A stretch of 64,000 nucleotides of DNA from Paractinoplanes abujensis (GCF_014204895.1 NZ_JACHMF010000001.1:2170001-2234000), one strand, 5' to 3'. Numbered from the stretch's first letter, positions 45,626 through 54,129 are shown. The notes: generated by a model from the sequence alone, not told the origin. A program made the numbers and translations.

Positions 45626-45666
45626 TTGCGAGCAATGCCACACATCGGTTGCGCACAACTAAATTG
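45626..45666. promoter_or_regulatory. Candidate OhrR operator region
   Basis: Between GNAT and ohrR lie TTGCGAGCAA (45626-45635) and CAACTAAATTG (45656-45666), both with inverted CAA/TTG arms typical of OhrR boxes. The second ends 18 bases before the ohrR ATG, where binding would block transcription. The match is by eye. Confidence 0.45.
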
Positions 45667-45684
45667 CCTACTACCGTTCTCGGC

Positions 45685-46110
45685 ATGGTCAACCCCAGCG
45701 CGCTCGACCAGATGGTCTGCTTCCAGCTCTACGCCGCCAGCCGCGCCATGACCGGCATCTACCGGCCCATCCTCGAACCCCACGGGCTGACCTACCCCCA
45801 ACTGCTCGTCCTGGTCGCCCTCTGGGACAACGGACCCACCACCGTCCGCGACCTCGGCCAGCACCTGCACCTCGACAGCGGCACCCTCTCACCCCTGCTC
45901 AAACGCCTCGAAACCGCAGGCCACGTCACCCGCACCCGAGGCAGCGCCGACGAACGCACCGTCCTGGTCACCCTCACCGACACCGGCCACGCACTGCGCG
46001 ACACCCTGTCCGACATCCCCACCCGCATCGCCTGCGCCGTCGACCTCACCGAAACCGAATTCCGCCAGCTCATCGACCTGCTCAGCCGCGTCCGCGGCGC
46101 CACCCACTAG
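45685..46110 (+). CDS. ohrR: Organic-peroxide-sensing MarR regulator OhrR
   Basis: This 141-residue MarR protein carries the peroxidatic cysteine of OhrR at C12 (LDQMVCFQLYAASRA) and a winged HTH (TVRDLGQHLHLDSGTLSPLL, then KRLETAGHVTRTR). Oxidation of the cysteine by organic hydroperoxides releases the DNA. It lies 22 bases before ohr in the same orientation, the classic arrangement. The ATG at 45685 is chosen since LDQMVCF sits at the usual place. Confidence 0.93.
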   Translation: MVNPSALDQMVCFQLYAASRAMTGIYRPILEPHGLTYPQLLVLVALWDNGPTTVRDLGQHLHLDSGTLSPLLKRLETAGHVTRTRGSADERTVLVTLTDTGHALRDTLSDIPTRIACAVDLTETEFRQLIDLLSRVRGATH

Positions 46111-46132
46111 CCCATCACGAAAGGACCACCAC

Positions 46133-46558
46133 ATGTCCGCGCTCTACACCGCCTCCGCCACCGCCAGCGGCGACGGCCGCAACGGCCACGTCCGCTCCAG
46201 CGACGGCGTCCTCGACTTCGACCTCGCCGTCCCCAAGGAAATGGGCGGCCCCGGCGGCGCCCACAGCAACCCCGAACAACTCTTCGCCGCCGGCTACGCC
46301 GCCTGCTTCCACAGCGCCCTCAAACTCGTCGCCCGCAACGAGAAAATCGACCTCACCGACACCGCCATCACCGTCGACGTCAGCATCAACCCCAAAACCG
46401 ACGGCACCCCCGGCTTCCAGCTCGCCGCCACCATCGAAGCCGAACTCGCCGGCGTCGACGACGACAAAGCCCTGCAGCTGCTCGAAGCCGCCCACCAAGT
46501 CTGCCCCTACAGCAACGCCACCCGCGGCAACATCGAGGTCAAACTCGCCGTCGCCTGA
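46133..46558 (+). CDS. ohr: Organic hydroperoxide resistance protein Ohr
   Basis: This 141-residue thiol peroxidase of the OsmC/Ohr family reduces organic hydroperoxides. The two active cysteines are C58 (FAAGYAACFHSAL) and C124 (AHQVCPYSNATRGN). GAHSNPEQLF is the family signature. AAAGGA lies about ten bases before the ATG. It is co-transcribed with ohrR and converges on a recombinase gene six bases away. Confidence 0.95.
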   Translation: MSALYTASATASGDGRNGHVRSSDGVLDFDLAVPKEMGGPGGAHSNPEQLFAAGYAACFHSALKLVARNEKIDLTDTAITVDVSINPKTDGTPGFQLAATIEAELAGVDDDKALQLLEAAHQVCPYSNATRGNIEVKLAVA

Positions 46559-46563
46559 CCCCC

Positions 46564-47520
46564 TCACGCAAGCTTGCCCAACGCGCGGTTCGTACGGTTC
46601 GCCCGTACAGCCGCGCGTTGCTGCTCCGCCGTCACCTCGATGTAGTTCTGCGACGTCGCCAAACTCGCATGCCCCAGCAACCGCATGATCTCGCTCGCAT
46701 TGGCCCCGTCCTCCGCCAACCGCGTCGCGAACGTGTGCCGCAACGCATGCAACTGCGCACCCTTCGGCACCCGATCATTGACACCGGCCCGCCGGAAACA
46801 CGAACTCACCAAATACTGCAGACCACCACGCTGCAGAGGAGCACCCCTGCGGTCCACCATCAACGCCTCATCCGGCCGCGCCCGCCCGAACCGCACCCGC
46901 CGGCTGTCCACATACCGCTCCACCACCGCATCCAGCTCCGGCTCGATCGGCACCGTCCGCGGACGACCACCCTTACCGGCCACCTCCACCCGGCGCTCAC
47001 CAGGACGACCCAGAAACGAACCGACCCGCAACGCCAGCAACTCCGACAACCGCAAACCCGCACACAAGGCCAGCGCCAGCACCGCGACGTCACGCTCCGG
47101 CCACGGGTCACGCTGCCGGTCATCCCGCTTGCTCACCGCCTCCAGCAACTGCTCCGGAGTGTCCTCACCCCGCAACGGCTTAGGGGAGTGGGACGCCAGC
47201 CGCGGCTTGTCGACAGCCGACATGGGATTGCCCGCCACCACCTGCTCGGTCACCAGAAACGTGAAGAACGCGTTCCAGCTCGTCCACGCCCGGGCCACCG
47301 ACGCGGGGGCGCGGGTGCTCGCAAAACGGGCAAAGGCCGAACGCAGCACCCTGGGGGAGAGGTCACTGAGGGTGACGGGACCGTCGCCGATCAGGCCCAC
47401 GACCAAGGTCAGATCCCGCTCGTACGCCTTCAAGGTGTGCACGGACGGCTTCCGCGTGGCCCGGGCGGCCAAAAAGTCCTCGATGAGGGCTTTAACCGGA
47501 AAATTCTGGTTCTCATGCAT
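46564..47520 (-). CDS. Tyrosine recombinase (XerC/D-like)
   Basis: This 318-residue protein has a SAM-like N-terminal domain (SVHTLKAYERDLTLVVG) and the catalytic residues R (CAGLRLSELLAL), K (GKGGRPRTVP), HALRHTFATRL, GHASLATSQNY and the tyrosine in QNYIEV. It is intact and not closely related in sequence to the recombinase at 19588. A decayed HNH gene begins 66 bases beyond its start. The combination suggests an old island boundary. No att repeat was identified. Confidence 0.92.
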   Translation of the reverse strand: MHENQNFPVKALIEDFLAARATRKPSVHTLKAYERDLTLVVGLIGDGPVTLSDLSPRVLRSAFARFASTRAPASVARAWTSWNAFFTFLVTEQVVAGNPMSAVDKPRLASHSPKPLRGEDTPEQLLEAVSKRDDRQRDPWPERDVAVLALALCAGLRLSELLALRVGSFLGRPGERRVEVAGKGGRPRTVPIEPELDAVVERYVDSRRVRFGRARPDEALMVDRRGAPLQRGGLQYLVSSCFRRAGVNDRVPKGAQLHALRHTFATRLAEDGANASEIMRLLGHASLATSQNYIEVTAEQQRAAVRANRTNRALGKLA

Positions 47521-47586
47521 ATGAGATAGTATGCAGCATTGGCAAACGTGGTTACGTAGGTACGTCGGTATGTTTCAAGATGGCGC

Positions 47587-47922
47587 ATGACCAGATACAA
47601 CTCGGTTGACGGGCCGCTGCCGAACATCGAGACACGGATCTGTCGCCAATGCGCCGTTTCGAAACCGAAACCCAGAGACGCGGCTTCCGTGCGGCGGATG
47701 AACCTGTGGCGCTCACGAGAGCGAAATCGACGTCTCCCGCAGCGGCCGGCCGCGCCGCGACGGCACGAGGGCAACTCCATTTGCGCTACAGGTCGATCAC
47801 TGTCATGTGACGGGACGAATTTGCGGGCTGCTGTGCTCTACGTGCAACCGAACGATCGGCACCGCGAGACCAGCCGGAGATTCTCGAAGGTGTGCCGCCT
47901 ACCTCCGCTCCCTTAGTTAGTT
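47587..47922 (+). pseudogene. Frameshifted endonuclease VII-like HNH gene
   Basis: One frame starts MTRYNSVDGPLPNIETRICR with a CRQC half zinc-ribbon. The catalytic block VDHCHVTGRICGLLCSTCNR appears only in another frame (from about 47780) and runs to the stop at 47922. The two parts together resemble a shortened version of the HNH protein at 36894. Base composition is lower in GC than the surroundings, so it may have been acquired. Confidence 0.7.
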
Positions 47923-47935
47923 GACAGAATGTAGA

Positions 47936-48434
47936 TTATCGACCTGATATTTTGTCGATGGGGCGTTCGAGCCAGACGTCGGCGGGCCATCCAGGGTGAT
48001 CGCTGGGGTCGCGCCTGATCTCGTGGAAGCCGTGCGCCGCGTAGAACCGGGCCGCGCGCTCGTTGCCGTCGGCGTACGCCAGCCGTACGGGCTTGTCGCC
48101 GGCCAGCGTGATCAGTTCCCGCAGCAGCGCCGAGCCCACGCCGGTTCCTTGGGCGCGTGGAATGACGTACAGCTTCCACACGACGGCTGCTTCGGCGCGG
48201 CGCAGGTCGATGTTGCCGACGCCCACCGGCCCGGTGTCGTCGTGCGCGATCAGCACCGATGTGGAATGCAGTATCCGTTCGGTGGCTTGCGGTGACCACC
48301 ATGAATGTGGTGAGTCCGTGCTGGATGAACTCCGGTCCCGCGAACGCGTACGTCGCCGGCCACGTCTCGTGCCCGATGTGGTTGATGGCCGGCACGTCGG
48401 CGGCGACGGCCTGTCGGATCTTCATGAGCGTCAT
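47936..48434 (-). pseudogene. GNAT acetyltransferase with a single frameshift
   Basis: The N-terminal part reads MTLMKIRQAVAADVPAINHI and ETWPATYAFAGPEFIQHGLT; the rest (LIAHDDTGPVGVGNIDLRR, IPRAQGTGVGSALL, AARFYAAHGFHEI) is in the next frame. The shift falls near 48285-48290, where one extra base separates HGLTT from WWSPQATERIL. Apart from that the gene looks intact, so a sequencing error or a recent mutation are both possible. Confidence 0.75.
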
Positions 48435-48497
48435 TATCGATGTGAGGCGCTCCACTCCCCCTTGTCCGCCCCCGGTGCGGCGGCGTTGAGTCGGTGG

Positions 48498-49229
48498 GTG
48501 GCTCTCATCGCGTACGACGATTCCGATGCGCGGTCGTTCGAGGCGACCCGGCATTTGCGTGACGGCGACTTGGCGGCGTGGCGGGCGGTGCTCGGCCGCC
48601 GGCTCGAGCCTTTCCCCGGCCTGCGGTTGCTGGATCTCGGTAGCGGCACGGGCAGTTGGGCGCGGGCGTTCCGTGCGTGGTGGCCGGAGGCTGAGATCGT
48701 GGCGGTCGAGCCGTCGGCGGCGATGCGCGAGCGGTCGGTTTTCCAGCCGGTGGTCCCCGGTTCGGCCGCTGAGATCCCTTTCGGGGATGCGAGTCTCGAC
48801 GGTGTCTGGTTGTCCACGGTCGTTCATCACATTCCTGACCTGGCCGCGGCGGCCCGTGAGATCCGCCGGGTGCTGCGGCCGGGTGCGCCGGTGCTGATTC
48901 GTTCCGCGTTCGCCGGCCGGCACGGTTCGATCAGTTTGTTCCGCTGGTTTCCGGAGGCTGTGGCTGTGCTGGACCGGTATCCGAGCGTTGCCGGCGTGGA
49001 GTCCGTGTTCGCTGCGGCCGGTTTTGTGTCGGCCGCTGTCGAGCCGGTGCCGCAGGTGACGGCGTTGTCGCTGGTGGAATTGGCGGCTGGGTTGCAGCGG
49101 GCGGCGCACACTCCCCTGCAGCTGATCAGTGATGAGGCGTACGCGGCCGGGGTGGCCCGGTTGGCGGAGGCGGCCGGGACACAGCGGGGTCCGGTGATCG
49201 ACGTGTTGGATCTGCTGGTGTTGCGGTAG
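48498..49229 (+). CDS. Class I SAM-dependent methyltransferase
   Basis: This protein of about 243 residues has motif I LLDLGSGTGSWARAF, the acidic end of strand 2 in IVAVEPSAAM, motif with AAEIPFGDASLDGVW, and VVHHIPDLAAAAREIRRVLR, all typical of UbiE-like small-molecule methyltransferases. The start is probably the GTG at 48498; a TTG at 48486 is an alternative. The substrate is unknown. Confidence 0.88.
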   Translation: MALIAYDDSDARSFEATRHLRDGDLAAWRAVLGRRLEPFPGLRLLDLGSGTGSWARAFRAWWPEAEIVAVEPSAAMRERSVFQPVVPGSAAEIPFGDASLDGVWLSTVVHHIPDLAAAAREIRRVLRPGAPVLIRSAFAGRHGSISLFRWFPEAVAVLDRYPSVAGVESVFAAAGFVSAAVEPVPQVTALSLVELAAGLQRAAHTPLQLISDEAYAAGVARLAEAAGTQRGPVIDVLDLLVLR

Positions 49230-49233
49230 GGGG

Positions 49234-49554
49234 TCAGTGGCTGCCGAGTTCGACGAGCAGGACGCCGGTGATGACGAGGACGATGCCGCCGCCCATCGTT
49301 TTGGTGAGGGGGTCGTTGAAGGCGGCGCGAGCGATGATGGCGGTGCCGGCGATGCCGATGGCTGACCAGATGCCGTAGGCGATGCCGATGGGCATGCCGT
49401 TTTGCAGGCTGAACGACAGCATGGTGAAGGACAGGATGTAGCCGGCCAGGATCGGGGCTGCCCATTTTTTGATGCGCAGGCCTTCGGAGACGCGCAGGGC
49501 CATGGTGGCACTGATCTCGAGGGTGATGGCGAGGGCCAGGAAGAGCCATTTCAC
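49234..49554 (-). CDS. SMR-family multidrug efflux subunit, second of a pair
   Basis: This 106-residue protein has four helices with the SMR glutamate in LALAITLEISATMAL (residue 13) and the block GIAYGIWSAIGIAGTA. The GTG at 49554 overlaps the stop of the upstream SMR gene. Paired, coupled SMR genes (as in EbrAB or YkkCD) usually form a heterodimeric exporter of quaternary cations. Confidence 0.92.
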   Translation of the reverse strand: MKWLFLALAITLEISATMALRVSEGLRIKKWAAPILAGYILSFTMLSFSLQNGMPIGIAYGIWSAIGIAGTAIIARAAFNDPLTKTMGGGIVLVITGVLLVELGSH

Positions 49555-49892
49555 GGTGTGGACTCCTGCCGGGAGCCGAGTTCGATCATGAGGACGCCGC
49601 CGATGATGGCGACGAAGCCGGCGCCCATCATCCAGGTGAGGGGGTCGTCGAAGAGGAGTGCGGCGAGCAGGGCGGTGAGGGCGACGCCGGTGGCGGCCCA
49701 GATGCCGTAGGCGACGCCGATGGGCATGCCGAGGCGCAGGACGACGGAGATGAGCACGAAGGACAGGCTGTAGCCGGCGACGACGAGGGTGTACCAGGCG
49801 GGGTGGTCGACGGCGGCGCGCAGGGCGAGGCTGGCGCTGACTTCGGAGCTGATCGCGGCGGCCAGGGCGGGCCATTTGAGGGCGGGGGGCAT
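49551..49892 (-). CDS. SMR-family multidrug efflux subunit, first of a pair
   Basis: This 113-residue protein has four helices, the essential glutamate in AAAISSEVSASLAL (residue 17) and GVAYGIWAATGVALTA. Its ATG is 45 bases from a divergent VOC gene. It overlaps the second SMR gene by four bases. The C-terminal QESTP tail is slightly longer than its partner's. Confidence 0.92.
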   Translation of the reverse strand: MPPALKWPALAAAISSEVSASLALRAAVDHPAWYTLVVAGYSLSFVLISVVLRLGMPIGVAYGIWAATGVALTALLAALLFDDPLTWMMGAGFVAIIGGVLMIELGSRQESTP

Positions 49893-49937
49893 GGTCTTAG
49901 CCTTCCCAACGGTGTCGTTTTCGCAAGGGAGCAGATC

Positions 49938-50657
49938 GTGAAGGTGCGGTGGATCACCGGGTTTCTGGATGCGCCGGGGCGCGATGCCGAGGGTTTCTGG
50001 TCGGCGGTGACGGGGTCGGTGTTGTCGCCGCGGCGGGGTGATTTCGCGACGTTGGTGCCGGTGGACGGTGATGCGTATTTGCGGGTGCAGGTCTTGCGGG
50101 GTTCTCCCCCTCGTACGCATGTGGATCTGCACGTCGGCGATGTGGGCGCGGCGGCGGTCGAGGCGGTCGAGCTGGGTGCGCGGGTGGTGTTGGCGCAGGG
50201 TGATGGTCTGGTGGTGCTGCGCTCCCCCGCCGGTGTGGTGTTCTGCCTGGTGTCTTGGCATGGGGAGGCGGTGCGGCCGCGGCCGGTGACGTGGCCGGGT
50301 GGGCACGTCAGTGCGGTTGATCAGCTGTGTGTGGACGTACGGGGGGACGTTTTTGATCGTGAGGTGGGGTTCTGGTCGGCGGTGACGGGGTGGCGGCGGG
50401 CGCCGTCGGATCTGCCGCAGTTCGAGCATCTGGTGCGTGGGGCGGGCCTGCCGTTGAAGCTGTTGGTGCAGCGTACGGAGTCGGGTGGGGCGGGGATGCA
50501 TGTGGATTTGGCCTGTACGGATGTGGCTGCCGAGGTGCGGCGGCATGTGGGGCTGGGGGCGGTTGTGGTGCGGCGGGTGCCCGGTGAGTGGACGACGTTG
50601 CGTGATCCTTCTGGCCGGGAGTATTGCGTCACTGGCCGGTCGCCGTGGGTTTGCTAG
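49938..50657 (+). CDS. Two-domain VOC (glyoxalase/bleomycin-resistance-fold) protein
   Basis: This 239-residue protein is a tandem duplication of a VOC half-barrel domain. ITGFLDAPGRDAEGFWSAVT and VDVRGDVFDREVGFWSAVTG are equivalent openings of the two halves. Such proteins serve as dioxygenases, isomerases or drug-binding resistance proteins; metal ligands could not be assigned surely. The GTG at 49938 follows AAGGGA at eight bases. It is divergent from an SMR efflux pair. Confidence 0.85.
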   Translation: MKVRWITGFLDAPGRDAEGFWSAVTGSVLSPRRGDFATLVPVDGDAYLRVQVLRGSPPRTHVDLHVGDVGAAAVEAVELGARVVLAQGDGLVVLRSPAGVVFCLVSWHGEAVRPRPVTWPGGHVSAVDQLCVDVRGDVFDREVGFWSAVTGWRRAPSDLPQFEHLVRGAGLPLKLLVQRTESGGAGMHVDLACTDVAAEVRRHVGLGAVVVRRVPGEWTTLRDPSGREYCVTGRSPWVC

Positions 50658-50687
50658 GGTCGGTGGTGGCGCCGCAGCCGCGGTTGT

Positions 50688-50731
50688 CCCGGACGAGGAC
50701 GTGTCGTACCCGGCAGGCAAAGACGACCGCG
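50688..50731 (+). promoter_or_regulatory. Guanidine-III (ykkC-III) riboswitch
   Basis: The leader of the gdx gene contains CCGGACGAGG, then a short variable loop, TACCCGG and CAGG-CAAAGACGAC, matching the order of conserved blocks in the guanidine-III class. Helix P1 is CCGG (50689-50692) with CCGG (50710-50713). A pseudoknot can form between GTCGT (50703-50707) and ACGAC (50723-50727). The Shine-Dalgarno GAAGGTGG follows directly at 50733, so ligand binding probably controls translation. Confidence 0.85.
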
Positions 50732-50749
50732 TGAAGGTGGTGCGTCGCC

Positions 50750-51064
50750 GTGGCCTGGGTTGTTCTTGTCGTTTCCGGTGTGCTGGAGTCCGTGTGGGCG
50801 ATCGCTTTGGGGCGTTCGCAGGGTTTCACTCGTCTGATCCCGAGTGTGGTTTTCGGGGTGGCGCTGGTGCTCAGCATGGTCGGGTTGGCTTACAGCTTGA
50901 AGAGCATTCCCGTCGGTACGGGTTACGCCGTGTGGGTGGGTATCGGCGCGGTCGGCACGGCCGTGGCCGGGATGGTGTTTCTCGGCGAGTCCGCCAGTGT
51001 GCTGCGGATCGTGTCGTTGCTGCTGGTGGTGGCCGGGGTGATCGGGCTCAAGGTGTTCCACTGA
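50750..51064 (+). CDS. gdx: Guanidinium exporter Gdx (SugE-type SMR)
   Basis: This 104-residue four-helix SMR protein is of the Gdx/SugE branch rather than the drug-efflux branch: VSGVLESVWAIALGRSQGFT with the key glutamate E13, then SLKSIPVGTGYAVWVGIGAV and AGMVFLGESASVLRI. These are the conserved blocks of guanidinium/proton antiporters. The GTG at 50750 follows a guanidine-III riboswitch, which strongly supports the assignment. Confidence 0.93.
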   Translation: MAWVVLVVSGVLESVWAIALGRSQGFTRLIPSVVFGVALVLSMVGLAYSLKSIPVGTGYAVWVGIGAVGTAVAGMVFLGESASVLRIVSLLLVVAGVIGLKVFH

Positions 51065-51797
51065 CCGTGTCGGGGATGATCCGGGCGGTTTCGGCGGGTT
51101 GTTCGAGGTGTACGTGGTGGCCGCTGTCGATGTCGATGGCGGCCACTGCGCATTGGTCGGCGTAGCCGGGCGGCACGGCTTGGCGGCGGCGGGCTTTGAC
51201 CAGGGTCGTCGGGGTGCCGGCGGGTGGGGGCGAGGGGTGGGCGCGACGGTGGCGGGGGCGCTGTATCGCCATCTCCAGGCCCCGTTTTCGCGTACGAGGT
51301 GGTCGCGGACTTCGTCGTCGATGAGGTCGTGGGCCTGGGCGGGCCATGGTGTGGCGCGGTCGTGGGCGGCTTGTTCGAGTGTGGCGTACGTGCGCGGCGG
51401 TGGCGAGGTGTTCGTCCAGGGCGGGTGGCAGGCCGTGGCCGGGATCGAGCAGGACGACGTGGTGGACCAGGTGCGGGGCGAGCCGGGTGACGTGGACGGC
51501 GACGGTGGCGCCGAAGGAGTGGCCGACGAGCACGACGGGGGCGTCGAGGGTTTCGATGACGTCGTGGGCGTGTTGTTCGAGGGTCCAGGGCGGGTGGGTG
51601 GTCGAGTGGCCGTGGCCGCGCAGGTCGGGGCGTGGATGTGCAGGCCGTGCTGGCGAGTCGGTGGAAGCGGCGGCCGTGGGCTGTGAGACCGTGCAGCGCC
51701 ACGATGGCGGGGCCGGTGCCGTAGTGGTGGGTGTGCAACAGGCCGTCAGGGTGGGCCCCGTGCGGGTTTTGTCGGGGCCACCTGGTAGAAGAGTCAT
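51048..51797 (-). pseudogene. Alpha/beta hydrolase with several frameshifts
   Basis: Hydrolase sequence is spread over three frames. HHYGTGPAIVALHGLTAHG is in one. DLRGHGHSTTHPPWTLEQH and VVLVGHSFGATVAVHVTRL (with the nucleophile serine) are in a second. DLIDDEVRDHLVRENGAWRW is in a third. The ending TTLVKARRRQAVPPGYAD and GHHVHLEQPAETARII, with the catalytic histidine, returns to the second. At least three indels are needed, so it is not functional as read. The 3' end overlaps gdx by 17 bases. Confidence 0.75.
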
Positions 51798-51832
51798 ACA
51801 AATGTTCGAAGGCGTGGGTGGAGGGGTGACCG

Positions 51833-52549
51833 ATGGCGGGGTTGAGCACCGACGAGCTCCAGGTGATCAAGGATGGGCTGGCCGCGGGGCGTAAGCCGCG
51901 GGTGCAGTTCACCGAGGCGGCGGGGCAGATGGCGGGGCAGATCGGGCAGGTGATCGCGTTGGGTGATCCGGCCGGGTCCGACGAGTGGGTGACGGTGCGG
52001 TTCGGGCGTGACGAGTTGCCCTTCTCCCCCGGTGATCTGCGGGTGGCGCCGCGGGGGGCCGTCGCGAAGAAGGTGGCTGCGCCGCCGCCGGTGCCCGAGC
52101 CGGTCGTCCCGGCGGGTCCCGCGTTCGTGCTCGATCAGCCGGCTCCGGCGAAGGCCGCCCGTAACGGTAAGCCCGTCGCGGCCGGCGAGGACAAGGTGGC
52201 TGCGCCGGCGCCGCGAAAGGGTGGGGATGACGTGACGGCGCCGCGGAAACCGGCGGCGCGCTCGGCCAAACCGAAGCCGTTGCCGGCGTTGACGGTGACG
52301 CTGGCCTACGGCGAGGGTGAGTGGACGGTGGCCGCGTCGCAGGGTTCCAAGGCTTTGGCCAAGCCGTACGTGATCCGTCCGGCCGAGGCGTTGCGGATGG
52401 TGGCGCTGGTCGACGTGCCGGGGGTGCACGAGGCCGTCGAGCAGATCATGGCGGCGGAACGGTCGGAGGCCGAGGAGCAGGCCCGTAAGCTGCGGGAGCA
52501 GTTGGCCGAGGTGGAGGCGCGGCTGGCCGAGCTGGGCGAGAAACCGTAG
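51833..52549 (+). CDS. Conserved actinobacterial protein of unknown function with coiled-coil C-terminus
   Basis: This 238-residue protein has a basic N-terminal domain (GRKPRVQFTEAAGQMAGQIG, EWVTVRFGRDELPFSPGDL), a Pro/Ala/Lys-rich linker at about residues 75-145, a small domain (TVTLAYGEGEWTVAASQGSK) and a charged C-terminal coiled coil (EEQARKLREQLAEVEARLAE). Recall of an actinobacterial DUF (possibly DUF6319) is uncertain. The charged, low-complexity linker suggests nucleic-acid or ribosome association, which is inference. Confidence 0.8.
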   Translation: MAGLSTDELQVIKDGLAAGRKPRVQFTEAAGQMAGQIGQVIALGDPAGSDEWVTVRFGRDELPFSPGDLRVAPRGAVAKKVAAPPPVPEPVVPAGPAFVLDQPAPAKAARNGKPVAAGEDKVAAPAPRKGGDDVTAPRKPAARSAKPKPLPALTVTLAYGEGEWTVAASQGSKALAKPYVIRPAEALRMVALVDVPGVHEAVEQIMAAERSEAEEQARKLREQLAEVEARLAELGEKP

Positions 52550-52563
52550 AGCGTCGCGGTGGT

Positions 52564-53349
52564 TTACCGGGTGGCGTGGTCGTCGGCGGGGCGGCGGGGC
52601 CGCACCCGGGTCATGTCGTGGGTGCGGGTGGTGTCGACGAACCGCGGGGTCTGCATCTCGCCGGTGCGCAGCGGCACCAGGGTGTCGTGGATGCCGTCCA
52701 TGATCAGGCGGGTGCTTTTCATGGCTTGGGCGCCTGCCGTGCCCGACAGGGAGGACAGGTCGACGGGGGTGCCGAACCGTACGTGCACGACCGGGCGGCG
52801 CACGAGCGCGCGCAGCAGCGAACGCAGCAGGTGTTTCGGGGTGGTGTAGGGCAGCACGGCGTGGGTGCCCCACTGGGCGACCGGCAGCACGGGCGCGCCC
52901 GACGCGGCGGCCATGCGGGCCACGCCGGTCTTGCCGCGTTCGGGCCACATCCACGGGTCGAGGCCGATGCGGCCCTCCGGGTAGACGAGCACGAGCGCGC
53001 CGTCCTTGAGGGCGCTGATCGCTTCGGGCAGGGCATCGGCGACCTGGGCGCTGCCCCGGCTGACCCGGATGTGCCCGGCGCGGCGCATGGCGGCCCCGAC
53101 GACGGGGGCGTCGAACAACCCGCCCGTGGCCATGATTCGCGGTGCGATGCGGGCTTTGTGGCAGGCGGCGGTCATCACGATCGGGTCGAACGGGCTGACA
53201 TGGTTGGCCGCCAGGATCAGCGGCCCGCGGCGCAGGCCGGCCGGGATGTCACCGGAGATCCGCAGCCGGCACAGCGGGAACACCACGATGCGGGCCAGCA
53301 CGAGCATGAACCGCCACATCCACGGTGCCGGCTGAGAAGGGCTTTCCAT
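52564..53349 (-). CDS. 1-acylglycerol-3-phosphate O-acyltransferase (PlsC-like)
   Basis: This 261-residue membrane-associated acyltransferase has block I NHVSPFD, block III VYPEGRIGLDPW and block IV VLPVAQWGTHAV, plus an N-terminal hydrophobic segment (MLVLARIVVFPL). It transfers acyl chains to lysophosphatidic acid or a similar lipid. The ATG at 53349 (MESPSQPAPWMWRF) is chosen; upstream residues are not conserved. Confidence 0.9.
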   Translation of the reverse strand: MESPSQPAPWMWRFMLVLARIVVFPLCRLRISGDIPAGLRRGPLILAANHVSPFDPIVMTAACHKARIAPRIMATGGLFDAPVVGAAMRRAGHIRVSRGSAQVADALPEAISALKDGALVLVYPEGRIGLDPWMWPERGKTGVARMAAASGAPVLPVAQWGTHAVLPYTTPKHLLRSLLRALVRRPVVHVRFGTPVDLSSLSGTAGAQAMKSTRLIMDGIHDTLVPLRTGEMQTPRFVDTTRTHDMTRVRPRRPADDHATR

Positions 53350-53487
53350 AAGGTCGCTAATGATCGCATGGCCGGGCCGGGACCACGGATCATCCGACCG
53401 GCCGGTCTCCGGCGGCACCCGTTCACCGCCGGGTGCCGCGTCGCGTCTACGGCATCCCCCTGGTCGCGGCCGGGGCGCGGCGGTGTG

Positions 53488-54129
53488 TCAGGGCCGGTTG
53501 AGGATGAGGTCCCGGCGGGCGCGGACGGCGGCCAGCACCGCGGGCGGCGCCGTGTCCGGTGAGCCGGCCCGGTACGGCGGCTGCGGGTCGTACTCGTGGG
53601 CGAGTTGCACGCATTGGGCGACCGTGTCCCCGGCGAGCCGGCCGGCCAGCGTGAAAGCCATGTCGAGTCCGGCCGACACCCCCGCCGCGGTGAGGTATTT
53701 GCCGTCGGTGACCACGCGTTCGGCCACGGGTACGGCGCCGAGCGGGGCGAGCTGGTCGTGGGCCAGCCAGTGGGTGGTGGCGCGGCGGCCGGTGAGCAGC
53801 CCCGCCGCGGCCAGCAGCAGCGAACCGGTGCACACCGACGTGGTCCACGCGCTGCCGGCGTCGGCGGTGCGCAGCCAGTCGAGGATCGGGCCGCCGTCCA
53901 TGTGCGCGCGTTGCCCCGGACCGCCGGGCACCACCACGATGTCGGGGTTGCTCACCTCGGCCAGGGTGGCGTCGGCGGTCAGGGCCAGGCTGCCGACCTC
54001 GGTACGCACGGGCCCGCGGCGTTCCCCGACGAACACGACGTCGGCGCCGGGCAGGTGAGCCAGCACCTCGTACGGTCCGACCGCGTCCAGGGCGGTGAGC
54101 CGCTCGAACAGCAGGACGGCGATCTGCAT
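53488..54129 (-). CDS. DJ-1/PfpI-family protein (isonitrile hydratase or AraC-partner-like)
   Basis: This 213-residue protein has the nucleophile elbow SVCTGSLLLAAAGLL with catalytic cysteine C99, an acidic residue near the N-terminus (LDAVGPYEVLAHLPG, E20), and RRATTHWLAHDQL. This fits the isonitrile-hydratase-like subgroup of DJ-1 proteins. The in vivo substrate is not known. Confidence 0.88.
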   Translation of the reverse strand: MQIAVLLFERLTALDAVGPYEVLAHLPGADVVFVGERRGPVRTEVGSLALTADATLAEVSNPDIVVVPGGPGQRAHMDGGPILDWLRTADAGSAWTTSVCTGSLLLAAAGLLTGRRATTHWLAHDQLAPLGAVPVAERVVTDGKYLTAAGVSAGLDMAFTLAGRLAGDTVAQCVQLAHEYDPQPPYRAGSPDTAPPAVLAAVRARRDLILNRP

